A DNA stretch of 64,000 nt, taken from Paenibacillus mangrovi. Its GTDB lineage: Bacteria > Bacillota > Bacilli > Paenibacillales > Paenibacillaceae. The first letter of the stretch is position 1, and every line of letters starts with the position of its first letter. Shown in pieces: positions 8,424-16,165 of the stretch. The DNA is taken from assembly GCF_022898935.1 (NCBI RefSeq), contig NZ_JALIRP010000003.1:186001-250000 (forward strand), read 5' to 3'. A program made the translations under genes and the position numbers. The notes below the pieces were generated by a model, which saw only the letters and a list, made by a program, of their open reading frames with translations, did no database searches and was not told the DNA's origin.

Positions 8424-9437
8424 ATGAAGCCGACCCTGCATGAAGCCCTTCAGATCGATATCAAGCGGATCAACCGCGAGATTGAGAATATCGTTAAATA
8501 TGACAAGGATGTTCCTCGCACCTCGGTGCTTTCGCACAGCGTGCTGCAGCTGATCCGCTCTGGCGGAAAAAGGCTGCGGCCCCTGCTCGTTATTGTCGGC
8601 AGCCGTTTCGGCACCGCCAAGACCGGCAGCCGTTTCGGCACCGCCAAGACCGGACGCCGTCAGCTCCAGCTTGCGGCTGCCGCGGAGTTCATCCATGCCG
8701 CTTCGCTGATTCATGACGATATTATCGACCGCTCGGACCTGCGGCGGGGTGCCCCCTCCCTGCATACGCAGACCGGCGTGGCGGAAGCCGTCCATATCGG
8801 GAATTATATGTCCGCCAGAGTCGTCGAGCTGCTCTCCGACTTCACATCGGATCATGATCGCTTTGTGCACGACCTTTCTTCCCTGGCAACAGCCCAGCTC
8901 TGCATCGGCGAATACGAACAGCTTCAGCATGCTTTTGACTACGACTTGACTCTCAAACAGTATCTTGAAAAAACGCGCTGCAAAACGGCTCAGCTCATGG
9001 CTACCTGCCTTCGCGTAGGCGCCCTGTCCACAGATGCGCGGCCTGAAGTCGCAGATGCTCTCTACCGCTTTGGCGAGTCCTTGGGCATGGCCTTTCAGAT
9101 CGAAGATGACATCCTGGACTTTACCGCAACCGCAGAGATGATTGGCAAACCGGCAGGAAGCGATCTCAGACGGGGACAGGTTACGCTCCCTGTCCTTTAC
9201 GCCCTCTCGGATCCTGTTCTTGCTCCCCGTATCCGCGCTATTCATGCCAATTCATCTGAAGAGGAGATCGAATACGCCCTTCAGGGCATCTGTGTCGGGG
9301 ATGCTCTTGCACGTTCTCAGCAGATGCGCATGGACTATTTGCAGCAGGCCATGCAGGCCATTGAGCTGCTGCGCGGTCATCCGGCGTACGGACAGCTTGA
9401 AGTGCTGCACCAGTATTTTGGCGGGAAGACAGCCTAA
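8424..9437 (+). CDS. dmkB: Polyprenyl diphosphate synthase, catalytic subunit (DmkB/HepT-like)
   Basis: Start ATG at 8424, eight bases after GGAGG; an in-frame TTG at 8409 lies before that site. 337 residues. First Asp-rich motif HDDIID followed by RRG, second motif EDDILD: a trans-long-chain prenyl synthase that condenses isopentenyl diphosphate onto farnesyl diphosphate. In the Listeria EET locus DmkB supplies the quinone side chain used by DmkA. The region before the first Asp-rich motif contains an exact in-frame 27-bp duplication (8598-8651, GSRFGTAKT twice) that is not typical of the family. A terminator follows at 9464. Confidence 0.9.
   Translation: MKPTLHEALQIDIKRINREIENIVKYDKDVPRTSVLSHSVLQLIRSGGKRLRPLLVIVGSRFGTAKTGSRFGTAKTGRRQLQLAAAAEFIHAASLIHDDIIDRSDLRRGAPSLHTQTGVAEAVHIGNYMSARVVELLSDFTSDHDRFVHDLSSLATAQLCIGEYEQLQHAFDYDLTLKQYLEKTRCKTAQLMATCLRVGALSTDARPEVADALYRFGESLGMAFQIEDDILDFTATAEMIGKPAGSDLRRGQVTLPVLYALSDPVLAPRIRAIHANSSEEEIEYALQGICVGDALARSQQMRMDYLQQAMQAIELLRGHPAYGQLEVLHQYFGGKTA
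8598..8651 (+). repeat. 27-bp exact tandem duplication inside dmkB
   Basis: Two identical copies (8598-8624, 8625-8651), each coding GSRFGTAKT. Absence of any sequence difference points to a recent slippage or duplication event. Confidence 0.95.
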
Positions 9438-9463
9438 GTCACAGCTGCTGCTGCACCAAACTG

Positions 9464-9499
9464 AAAAAGCCACCTGGAGTTAATCCGGGTGGCTTTATT
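9464..9499 (+). terminator. Intrinsic terminator of the pplA-dmkB arm
   Basis: Stem AAAGCCACC / GGGTGGCTTT with a TTATTAT tail directly after dmkB. Confidence 0.85.
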
Positions 9500-9501
9500 A
9501 T

Positions 9502-9607
9502 AAGGAAAACGTCTATCGTCGTAATCTCACAGAAGACAGACCGTGTTTAGTGGTTGTTTTCCTTGCGATATAAGGATGTGGCCTCTTTGAAGTTTATGCT
9601 TCCTTAT
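9502..9607 (+). repeat. Two-hairpin dispersed repeat, copy A
   Basis: 106-bp unit, identical to copy B. Hairpin 1 arms AAGGAAAAC / GTTTTCCTT; conserved inner boxes GTCTATCG and GACAGACCG; then GCGATATAAGGA leads into hairpin 2, which closes with TCCTTATATC. Located between the two convergent arms of the EET locus. Confidence 0.9.
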
Positions 9608-9612
9608 ATCTA

Positions 9613-9718
9613 AAGGAAAACGTCTATCGTCGTAATCTCACAGAAGACAGACCGTGTTTAGTGGTTGTTTTCCTTGCGATATAAGGATGTGGCCTCTTTG
9701 AAGTTTATGCTTCCTTAT
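9613..9718 (+). repeat. Two-hairpin dispersed repeat, copy B
   Basis: Exact tandem copy of 9502-9607, separated from it by five bases. The perfect identity implies recent duplication. Confidence 0.9.
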
Positions 9719-9729
9719 GGCTTCAAATA

Positions 9730-9768
9730 AAAGGGATGTCCGCAGGCCTCTGCCTAGGACATCCCTTT
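9730..9768 (-). terminator. Terminator of the eetA-dmkA arm (bidirectional)
   Basis: 12-bp perfect stem AAAGGGATGTCC / GGACATCCCTTT right after the last gene of the - arm, with T-rich flanks on both strands. Confidence 0.85.
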
Positions 9769-9772
9769 ATAT

Positions 9773-10075
9773 TTATCCCATTGCGGTAATCAGAATGGCG
9801 ATGCATGCATATCCGAGCAGCGTCACGGTTTTAGCAGCGGACAGCTCTGATTTTTGCGAAGCGCGGTAAAATCTGCGCTGAGCTAGAAAGTTCCGGTGCA
9901 CCACATACAGAATGGCGAGATCGGCAGTGGCCAGCAGCAGCATTTGTCCCGGCTGAAGCTGTCCTCCCTCCGTTAACGGCCGTTCAGCGGCGCCCAGGAA
10001 CATTAGACCAAGCATCAGAAATACGACGCTGCGCAAAGATTCAAGCATCCAACCCGCAGCTTTTCCCATACTCAT
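9773..10075 (-). CDS. Small membrane protein of the EET locus, unknown function
   Basis: 100 residues with three hydrophobic stretches (about 15-32, 45-62 and 82-99) and a basic segment RNFLAQRRFYRASQK between the second and third. Upstream GGAGG in the - strand supports the start. It is the last gene of the nine-gene - arm, 109 bases after the prenyltransferase, with part of a dispersed repeat in between. No family recognised. Position suggests an accessory membrane role in quinone synthesis or electron transfer. Confidence 0.6.
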   Translation of the reverse strand: MSMGKAAGWMLESLRSVVFLMLGLMFLGAAERPLTEGGQLQPGQMLLLATADLAILYVVHRNFLAQRRFYRASQKSELSAAKTVTLLGYACIAILITAMG

Positions 10076-10104
10076 CCTCCCACCTCCAATTCACGGTCTG
10101 TGTA

Positions 10105-10160
10105 CTTTTCCTTGCGATATCAGGATGCATTTCCCGAAAGGTAATGCTTTCTAATATCTT
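10105..10160 (+). repeat. Two-hairpin dispersed repeat, partial copy C
   Basis: Second half of the repeat only: CTTTTCCTTGCGATATCAGG, then a paired GATGCATT / AATGC segment and closing AATATC. Arms differ from copies A/B but keep pairing. CACGGTCTGT just upstream (10093-10102) is the inverted form of the inner box. Confidence 0.65.
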
Positions 10161-10184
10161 ATCATACACTACCACATTGTGGAA

Positions 10185-11066
10185 TCACTTTAGCAGGAAG
10201 AAGTCCAAGAGCGTGAAGAACAAAATGACCATACTAATGATCTGATTCAGGTGGTAAGAAGCCAATTTCATAAGTTGGGTATTGCTCGGCCGGATGATTC
10301 CATGTTCCGTCATTAACAGGATGGAGGCGATGAACAGCCCCGTCAAATACAGCGGGCCCAGATGCTGCGTGAAATACAGCAGAACGAGCAGCAGCATCAT
10401 GATCAGGTGCATCGCTTTGGACATCAGCAGCGCATTCTTCAGGCCGAAGAAACTTGGCATGGACCATAGGCCGTGAGAACGGTCGAACTCGATATCCTGG
10501 GTGCCGTAGATGACATCGAAGCCGGCAATCCACAGCATCACGACCGTTCCCAGCACAAAGGGCGTGAACGCAAAGGAGCCAGTTACCGCAAACCAGGCGC
10601 CGATCGGCGCGGAAGCAATGACAAAGCCCAGATAAAGATGGCTCAGCCAGGTAAAACGTTTCGCATAGGAATAAGACGTAATCAATACGATCGCTACCGG
10701 CGACAAAACCATGCACAGCGGATTCAACATCGATGCTGCGAAAATAAAGATCGCGTAATTCACCACGACAAACACGCCCACTTCTCGGGTGCCGAGCAGG
10801 CGCCGGGGCAAATGCCGGTGCGCCGTCCTCGGATTGGCGGCGTCGAAACGCCGGTCCGCCAAGCGGTTAAAAGCATTCGCCCCGTTCCGCGCGCCGATGA
10901 GCGCGATCAGTCCCCACAACATCACATGCCAGGATGGCCAGCCTCCGGCGGCCCACACCATAGAGATAATGGCGAAGGGCAGCGAAAAGAGCGTATGCGA
11001 GAACATGACCAGCTCGCTGAACTGCCTCGTTTTGTGCAGTACTTTATGAACGCCCGCGGTCAGCAT
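10185..11066 (-). CDS. UbiA-family prenyltransferase (DmkA role; UbiA/MqnP subtype)
   Basis: 293 residues, about eight to nine helices. First Asp-rich motif NRLADRRFD (Asn67, Asp71, Asp75) followed by NPRT; second motif YGTQDIEFDRSHG. It should attach a polyprenyl chain to an aromatic acid at the membrane. The NR-x2-D-x3-DA-x-NPRT pattern resembles the 4-hydroxybenzoate/MqnP-like branch, not the MenA branch to which Listeria DmkA belongs, so the acceptor may not be the usual 1,4-dihydroxy-2-naphthoate. The gene begins 6 bases after the aminotransferase stop, indicating tight coupling. Assigned to the DmkA position by context. Confidence 0.8.
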   Translation of the reverse strand: MLTAGVHKVLHKTRQFSELVMFSHTLFSLPFAIISMVWAAGGWPSWHVMLWGLIALIGARNGANAFNRLADRRFDAANPRTAHRHLPRRLLGTREVGVFVVVNYAIFIFAASMLNPLCMVLSPVAIVLITSYSYAKRFTWLSHLYLGFVIASAPIGAWFAVTGSFAFTPFVLGTVVMLWIAGFDVIYGTQDIEFDRSHGLWSMPSFFGLKNALLMSKAMHLIMMLLLVLLYFTQHLGPLYLTGLFIASILLMTEHGIIRPSNTQLMKLASYHLNQIISMVILFFTLLDFFLLK

Positions 11067-11072
11067 GTCCTC

Positions 11073-12404
11073 TCACTCCCTTTTCCCGGCAGACTGTGGG
11101 TCTGTCGTGTTCGCCTCTTCACGAACAACTGTCAGCACCTGATCAAGCGCATCCAGCATCAGACGGATGTCTTCGCCGGTAATGACCAAAGGCGGCTGGA
11201 AAGCCAGTACATTGCGATGGATGCCGTTTTTGCCGATGATGAAGCCCCGGTCCTTCATCTCTTCCAGCACCCGGTCAACCAGCTGCGCGCTTTCTTCCGG
11301 CGAAGCGCCGGACAGCTCGACTCCAATCATCAGCCCGCAGCCGCGGACCTCGGATATCAGTGAAGGATGGCGCTGCTGCAGCTGAAGTAGTCCTGCCTGA
11401 AGCGTCTCCCCGAGCAGCTTCGAGCGGCTGACCAGTCCGGCATCGCGAATATAGTCGAGCACAGCCATCGCAGTTACGGATGCAACCGGATTGCCGCCGA
11501 AGGTGGAGGCCGACGGCTGGTTCATGGAAGCCGCTATAGCGTCGGTTGTCGTGAATGCCGCTACTGGAACTCCGTTTCCCAGCGCTTTGGCCATCGTCAT
11601 GATGTCCGGCACCACGCCGAAATGCTCCATGGCGAACATCCGTCCCGTCCGGCCAAAGCCGGTCTGGATTTCATCCGCGATCAGCAGGATGCCGAAGCGG
11701 TCGAGGCGTTTTTTGACCTCGTGAAAATATTCTGCCGGTGGGATGATGATCCCCCCGTTCCCCTGAACAGGCTCTACGATCATGGCCGCGAATTCCGTTC
11801 CGCGCTGCTCAAGTACCCGGTCCAGTGCCTCCAGGGAACGTTGCACCGCCTCTTCTTCAGTAAGTCCTGGCTGAAACGGACGCGGAATAAATGCCGTGCT
11901 GCCCTCGAGAAACGGATCGGAGCGCCACATCGCAAGCCCCGTCACCTCCATCGTCAGATAGCTGCGCCCGTGCAAACTGTGCTCCAGTGCAATGAAATGC
12001 TTGTGCCCGGTATGTCTGCGCGCCAGCAGCATGGCCCCTTCGTTGGCTTCCGTCCCACTGTTTACGAAAAAGGTCCGCTTCAGCCCTTCCGGCAGTACCT
12101 CGGCTAAACGCTCCGCCAGCATGGCGTTTGGCTCTGTCAAATAGATCGTTGACGTATGCTGCAGCCGCTTGAGCTGTGTAGCGGACGCCTCAGCGATCAC
12201 CGGATTGCAGTGTCCACACGCCACAACGGAGACACCAGCAAAAAAGTCAGTGTACCGCTTGCCGCCGGCATCATACAGATACTGCATCACACCGCGCACG
12301 ATGAGCGGCGGTCGGCGGTAAAAATGCTGTGTACATGGATAAAAATACTCGCCCCGCAGATTCAGAACTTGTTCCGCATCCCCTGATTTCAAGATTTCAG
12401 ACAT
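11073..12404 (-). CDS. Class III PLP-dependent aminotransferase
   Basis: 443 residues, full length for the family. Glycine-rich PLP-phosphate site VNSGTEANEGA, aromatic-stacking segment LEHSLHGRSY, Asp of ADEIQTGFGRTG, and the Schiff-base lysine in MTMAKALGNGVPVAAF. Closest in feel to AGXT2/4-aminobutyrate/acetylornithine-type enzymes that use omega-amino or alanine donors with 2-oxo acids. It sits between a U32 protein and a prenyltransferase in one operon (30 and 6 bases away), so it may act in the same pathway rather than in amino-acid catabolism. The substrate cannot be told from sequence. Confidence 0.85.
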   Translation of the reverse strand: MSEILKSGDAEQVLNLRGEYFYPCTQHFYRRPPLIVRGVMQYLYDAGGKRYTDFFAGVSVVACGHCNPVIAEASATQLKRLQHTSTIYLTEPNAMLAERLAEVLPEGLKRTFFVNSGTEANEGAMLLARRHTGHKHFIALEHSLHGRSYLTMEVTGLAMWRSDPFLEGSTAFIPRPFQPGLTEEEAVQRSLEALDRVLEQRGTEFAAMIVEPVQGNGGIIIPPAEYFHEVKKRLDRFGILLIADEIQTGFGRTGRMFAMEHFGVVPDIMTMAKALGNGVPVAAFTTTDAIAASMNQPSASTFGGNPVASVTAMAVLDYIRDAGLVSRSKLLGETLQAGLLQLQQRHPSLISEVRGCGLMIGVELSGASPEESAQLVDRVLEEMKDRGFIIGKNGIHRNVLAFQPPLVITGEDIRLMLDALDQVLTVVREEANTTDPQSAGKRE

Positions 12405-12434
12405 GATCCATTCCCCTCCGGTCCGTATAAGATA

Positions 12435-14387
12435 TTAGTTAAACTGAAGTGATCCAAGCGTATAGCCTGCAAATACCGGCTTCAGGACAACGGGTTCCGC
12501 TGCTGTCGTCTCCGTTCCCTCCGTCTGCTCCAATGCCTGGCGGTACGCCCGGATGACGGTCTGCAGCTCATGTACCTTATATGGCGCTCCCTCAATCCGT
12601 AAGCAGGAAGCCCCCGCTTCGATGAGCTCAGGCAGAACAGAAAGATAGCACATCTCTTTGCTGAGCAGCAGATGATTCCGTCCATGCTGGTCCTTGTACA
12701 CCGGATTCTCGCCTTTGTCGGTCATCATTACCAGAATATCGTTATCGACATAACGGTTATCCTCCTCGCCAACCGGTTCCAGCAGCTCCGTATTCTCGTA
12801 CAAGTCATGCTCCATATACATAACCGTCGGAGAGCCGTGCACGATGATTTCGAGCGGCACACGGGAATGCGTGAGCAGATCTCCGAGATGGGCCGCCGTC
12901 ATCTCCGGCGATACGGTCACTCTTTCCATGCCCTGCCCCCCATAGAAGCCGGCTGAGAAATGATTATAAATATTCAGATTCGAATCCCCGATCATCGGGT
13001 ATCCCAAATCCTTAAAGGCATGCACCGCTCCCAAATTGGTGACCAGCAGTCCGTCCAGCGCAGGCTGCTTACCGCCAAGAAGCTGCGCGTACTGCTCAAA
13101 ATGCAGCTCTGTCATCATCCGCGGCAGTCCCAGGTAAATACGCGTACGCCCCTTTGCTTCGCAGAGCGACTCAATGTCCTTTTTCGTAAACGGCAGGTCG
13201 GGAAGGAACACATCTCCGGAGAGATACAGATCATCCACTCCCTCCTCAAGCGCCATTCGGGCCTGGGCCATGTTATTCACCCGCACCGCGAGTCTGGCGG
13301 CTGCCTTATCCTGCTGAGGCGTATGCGCCGCTTCCGTTACACCGGACAAATAGGTCCGAACTTCCGATATCCGCTCATCGCTCATCTCCCGCTCAGGCGT
13401 AGGTGTGCTGAACACCCGTCCGGTGCTGTAGAATTTGCCGGTACCTTCATAGCGGCGGTTGATATTGGCGAGCCCAGGTTTGCCGAATGCATAGGCCGTG
13501 GAGAAATCTCGTTTCCGGTTCTCGTACAAATGCTGTGCATCCTGTGCCCGGTCAAATCCGATTGGATCCTCGATATAACGGTCGATGGCATCCGCGTAAC
13601 TGTTCACGAGCATTAGGACAAAGGAAGCGTCCCGCATCCGTCCTTCGATTTTGAAGGAGCAAATTCCGGATTCAATCAGCTCCGGGATATGCTCATACAT
13701 GTACATGTCCTTGACAGCCAGCGGGTACTCGGCAGGATAGACGTAGCCGTCTTTTTTCACCCGGTAATCCCAACGGCACGGCTTCATGCACTTGCCTCGA
13801 TTGCTGCTCATGCCGAACAAGTAGGAGCTGTAATGGCAGTTCGCCCCGTGTGCAACGCACATGTCGCCATGGATGAAATATTCCAGCTCCATGCCGCTTA
13901 AGCCGTGGATATAACGCGCGGTTTGCAGATCCATTTCCCTGGAGGTGACAACACGTGTAACCCCAAGCTCCTGCAGCCCCTTGACCATCTCCAAATTGTG
14001 TACGTTCATCATGACTGAAGCATGCAGTGGAAGGGAGAGTCCCATCTCGCGCACCAAAGACAGCACCGCAAAATCCTGTATGATTAAGGCATCCACACCT
14101 GCCCCTTCGAGAAAGCGCAGATATTCCTTCGCACCTTCGACCTCTGCTTCACTCAGCAGATTGTTGACGGTCACGTACACCTTTTTGCCAAGTGAATGGG
14201 CGATGTTTACCGCCTCTGTTATCTCTTCCAGCGTAAAATTATAGCCTTTGCGCATCAGGCGCATATTGAAAGCAGGTCCACCCAGATAAACAGCGTCGCA
14301 GGGCGCCTGGATCACTTCCTTGAAAATCTCAAACGTACCTACGGGCGCCAGCAGTTCAATCTCTTTTTTTCCAAACCAACGTGACAC
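12435..14387 (-). CDS. U32 family protein with two U32-type domains
   Basis: Start taken as GTG at 14387, six bases after GGAGGGG; the ATG at 14405 lies upstream of that site. About 650 residues. The N-terminal half (1-300) is a U32 barrel: IELLAPVG, HASVMMNVHNLEM, and a cysteine set C-x6-C (CVAHGANC), CMKPC and GICSFKIEGR, spaced like the [4Fe-4S] ligands of UbiU and related hydroxylases. The C-terminal half (about 365-630) repeats the fold (LLVTNLGAVHAFKDLG, DSNLNIYNHFSA, EIIVHGSPTVMYMEHD) but lacks a clear cysteine set. Known U32 enzymes hydroxylate RNA (RlhA, TrhP) or ubiquinone precursors without O2 (UbiU/UbiV). The quinone-gene context favours the latter type of role, but an RNA-modifying enzyme remains possible. 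Confidence 0.8.
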   Translation of the reverse strand: MSRWFGKKEIELLAPVGTFEIFKEVIQAPCDAVYLGGPAFNMRLMRKGYNFTLEEITEAVNIAHSLGKKVYVTVNNLLSEAEVEGAKEYLRFLEGAGVDALIIQDFAVLSLVREMGLSLPLHASVMMNVHNLEMVKGLQELGVTRVVTSREMDLQTARYIHGLSGMELEYFIHGDMCVAHGANCHYSSYLFGMSSNRGKCMKPCRWDYRVKKDGYVYPAEYPLAVKDMYMYEHIPELIESGICSFKIEGRMRDASFVLMLVNSYADAIDRYIEDPIGFDRAQDAQHLYENRKRDFSTAYAFGKPGLANINRRYEGTGKFYSTGRVFSTPTPEREMSDERISEVRTYLSGVTEAAHTPQQDKAAARLAVRVNNMAQARMALEEGVDDLYLSGDVFLPDLPFTKKDIESLCEAKGRTRIYLGLPRMMTELHFEQYAQLLGGKQPALDGLLVTNLGAVHAFKDLGYPMIGDSNLNIYNHFSAGFYGGQGMERVTVSPEMTAAHLGDLLTHSRVPLEIIVHGSPTVMYMEHDLYENTELLEPVGEEDNRYVDNDILVMMTDKGENPVYKDQHGRNHLLLSKEMCYLSVLPELIEAGASCLRIEGAPYKVHELQTVIRAYRQALEQTEGTETTAAEPVVLKPVFAGYTLGSLQFN

Positions 14388-14458
14388 AGCGATCCCCTCC
14401 ACCATCTCTATTTTTAAATATGGCTTGTTTCAGACTCCAAAATCATTGCCATCTTCCT

Positions 14459-14481
14459 TAAGAAAAACGTCTATCGACGCT
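14459..14481 (+). repeat. Dispersed repeat fragment, copy D
   Basis: TAAGAAAAACGTCTATCGAC matches the left end of the repeat; the rest is missing, as it runs into the end of the EcfT gene. Confidence 0.7.
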
Positions 14482-14487
14482 GATAAC

Positions 14488-15288
14488 TTAATAAAAGCCT
14501 ATCCATACGATAACCAGGCACATCAGAACAAAGGCGGCAACAAACCACGATTCCCCCTGCCCCCATACCAATGGCCGATATCTGGTCCGCGGCGCCCCGA
14601 TCCGGTATCCCCGTGACTCCATCGAAGCGGTCAGATCCTCCGCCCTTCGGAACGCGCCGACAGTAACAGGCACAAGCAGCGCCGTCAGCATCCGTGCTTT
14701 TTCCTTCCAGGGAAGCTCTCTCAGATCCGCGCCGCGCGAGGCCTGCGCCTTCAGAATCGTCTGCGCCTCATCCAGTATCGCCGGTATAAACCGCAGCGCA
14801 ATCCCGGTCATCAGCGACAGGCGCTCTGCAGGAATTCCTGTCCACTCGAGCGGCTTCAGCATCCCTTCAAGGCCCTGGTTCAGCTGTCCGGGGGATGTCG
14901 TGAAGGTCAGCAGCGCCGTAAAAGATACGAGCAGCACCATCCGTAAGGCGGCAATCGCTCCGGCCTCAAGGCCTGCCGAATCCAGGTGCCAGGAGCCGAC
15001 GGCAACCAGCACGCTTCCGCCTTTGACGGCGAAGCATTGGACGATCAGGATGAACAGCATCAGGAAGCGAAGCGGCTTGGCTGCCTTGAGATAGGTCCTG
15101 ACAGGAATACGGGTTAAGGCCATCATCAGAACGGAGAAGACCATCAGACATAACAAGGCAAGCCAAGATCGGGCGCATACCACCATGACTGCATAGAGAA
15201 GCATGGCGGTCAGTTTGGCCCGCGGATCGAGCCGATGTACGGGCGAGCCTGTATCGATCAGCCTTCCGATCAGCAGCTTTTCATGCAT
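14488..15288 (-). CDS. ecfT: ECF transporter transmembrane subunit EcfT
   Basis: Start ATG at 15288 with AAAGGAG seven bases before it. 266 residues, about five helices. The cytoplasmic coupling region has the two characteristic Arg motifs, QASRGADL and MESRGYRIG, which contact the two EcfA subunits. Overlaps the upstream ATPase gene by 8 bases. With both ATPases and EetB adjacent, this looks like a dedicated ECF module rather than a shared one. In Listeria an ECF system near the EET genes is tied to flavin export for FmnB. Confidence 0.9.
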   Translation of the reverse strand: MHEKLLIGRLIDTGSPVHRLDPRAKLTAMLLYAVMVVCARSWLALLCLMVFSVLMMALTRIPVRTYLKAAKPLRFLMLFILIVQCFAVKGGSVLVAVGSWHLDSAGLEAGAIAALRMVLLVSFTALLTFTTSPGQLNQGLEGMLKPLEWTGIPAERLSLMTGIALRFIPAILDEAQTILKAQASRGADLRELPWKEKARMLTALLVPVTVGAFRRAEDLTASMESRGYRIGAPRTRYRPLVWGQGESWFVAAFVLMCLVIVWIGFY

Positions 15289-16165
15289 AGACCCGCTCCT
15301 TTCCGGCTGCTGCCGAAGCAAGCCGGACCATCCGGTCGGCCAGCGCGGACGGGCTCAGGCAGGGCTCCTCCGCCTGCAGTCCATAGGCTGCTTCAAGCTC
15401 GCGCCAGCAGCGGATAGGCTGCGGGATTGACAATCCGCAGCCCGGAAGCCTCTCCGCTTCATCCACAAGTCCGCGCCGCGTCCCATGAAACACCGCCCTG
15501 CCTTCATGCATGATGACCCAGCGGTCCGCATAGGGCAGCAGCTCATCGATATGGTGCGTGACAACGATGATCGTTTTGCCTTCTTCGCGGCAGAGGTAGT
15601 GAAGAAGCGACGTAAGCTCCATCCGGCTAATTTGATCAAGCGTTGCTCCTGGCTCATCCAGCACCAGAATATCCGGATCCATGGCCAGCACAGAGGCGAT
15701 TGCCGCCTTGCGCCGCTGCCCTCCGCTTAGCTGCAGCGGATGACGGCTGAGGAGTCCCTCGCTGAGTCCCATCTGTTTTAATGCCTTTCGAGCCCGTGCT
15801 GCCGCATCTTCAGGCGCTGCTCCGAAATTGACAGGACCGAACATCAAGTCCTTCTCTAGCGTTTCTGCAAACAGCTGCTGCTCGGGGAATTGGAACACGA
15901 GTCCCACCCTCCTGCGCAGCGGCGCCAGCTTGGGTGGTTTCTTCCCCGCAGCCAGCGTCATATCCAGCACTCTAACGGCTCCCTCTGTCGGGAGCAAAAT
16001 GCCGTTCAGCAGCTGAAGCAGCGTCGATTTGCCCGAGCCGGATGATCCGGCAATGCCGGTCAGGAGACCCTCTGCAAGCTCCAGATTCACATCCTGCAGC
16101 GCTGTCTGCCTGAGCAAGCTCCGTGCATCATACGTATAACTTACATGTTCCAGCTGAATGGCCAT
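15281..16165 (-). CDS. ecfA2: ECF transporter ATPase (EcfA2 type)
   Basis: 294 residues. Walker A GSSGSGKST, Q-loop VFQFPEQQLF, signature LSGGQRRK, Walker B ILVLDEPGATLD, switch VVTHHIDE. The FQFPE-x2-LF Q-loop is characteristic of energy-coupling-factor ATPases. It overlaps the preceding ATPase by 25 bases and the following EcfT by 8. It forms the heterodimeric motor with the product of 16141-17097. Confidence 0.9.
   Translation of the reverse strand: MAIQLEHVSYTYDARSLLRQTALQDVNLELAEGLLTGIAGSSGSGKSTLLQLLNGILLPTEGAVRVLDMTLAAGKKPPKLAPLRRRVGLVFQFPEQQLFAETLEKDLMFGPVNFGAAPEDAAARARKALKQMGLSEGLLSRHPLQLSGGQRRKAAIASVLAMDPDILVLDEPGATLDQISRMELTSLLHYLCREEGKTIIVVTHHIDELLPYADRWVIMHEGRAVFHGTRRGLVDEAERLPGCGLSIPQPIRCWRELEAAYGLQAEEPCLSPSALADRMVRLASAAAGKERVYA

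Noticed and set aside
9502-9718. CRISPR-like direct repeats
   Set aside because: Only two 106-bp copies with a five-base spacer; units are hairpin elements also found elsewhere, and no cas gene is present.
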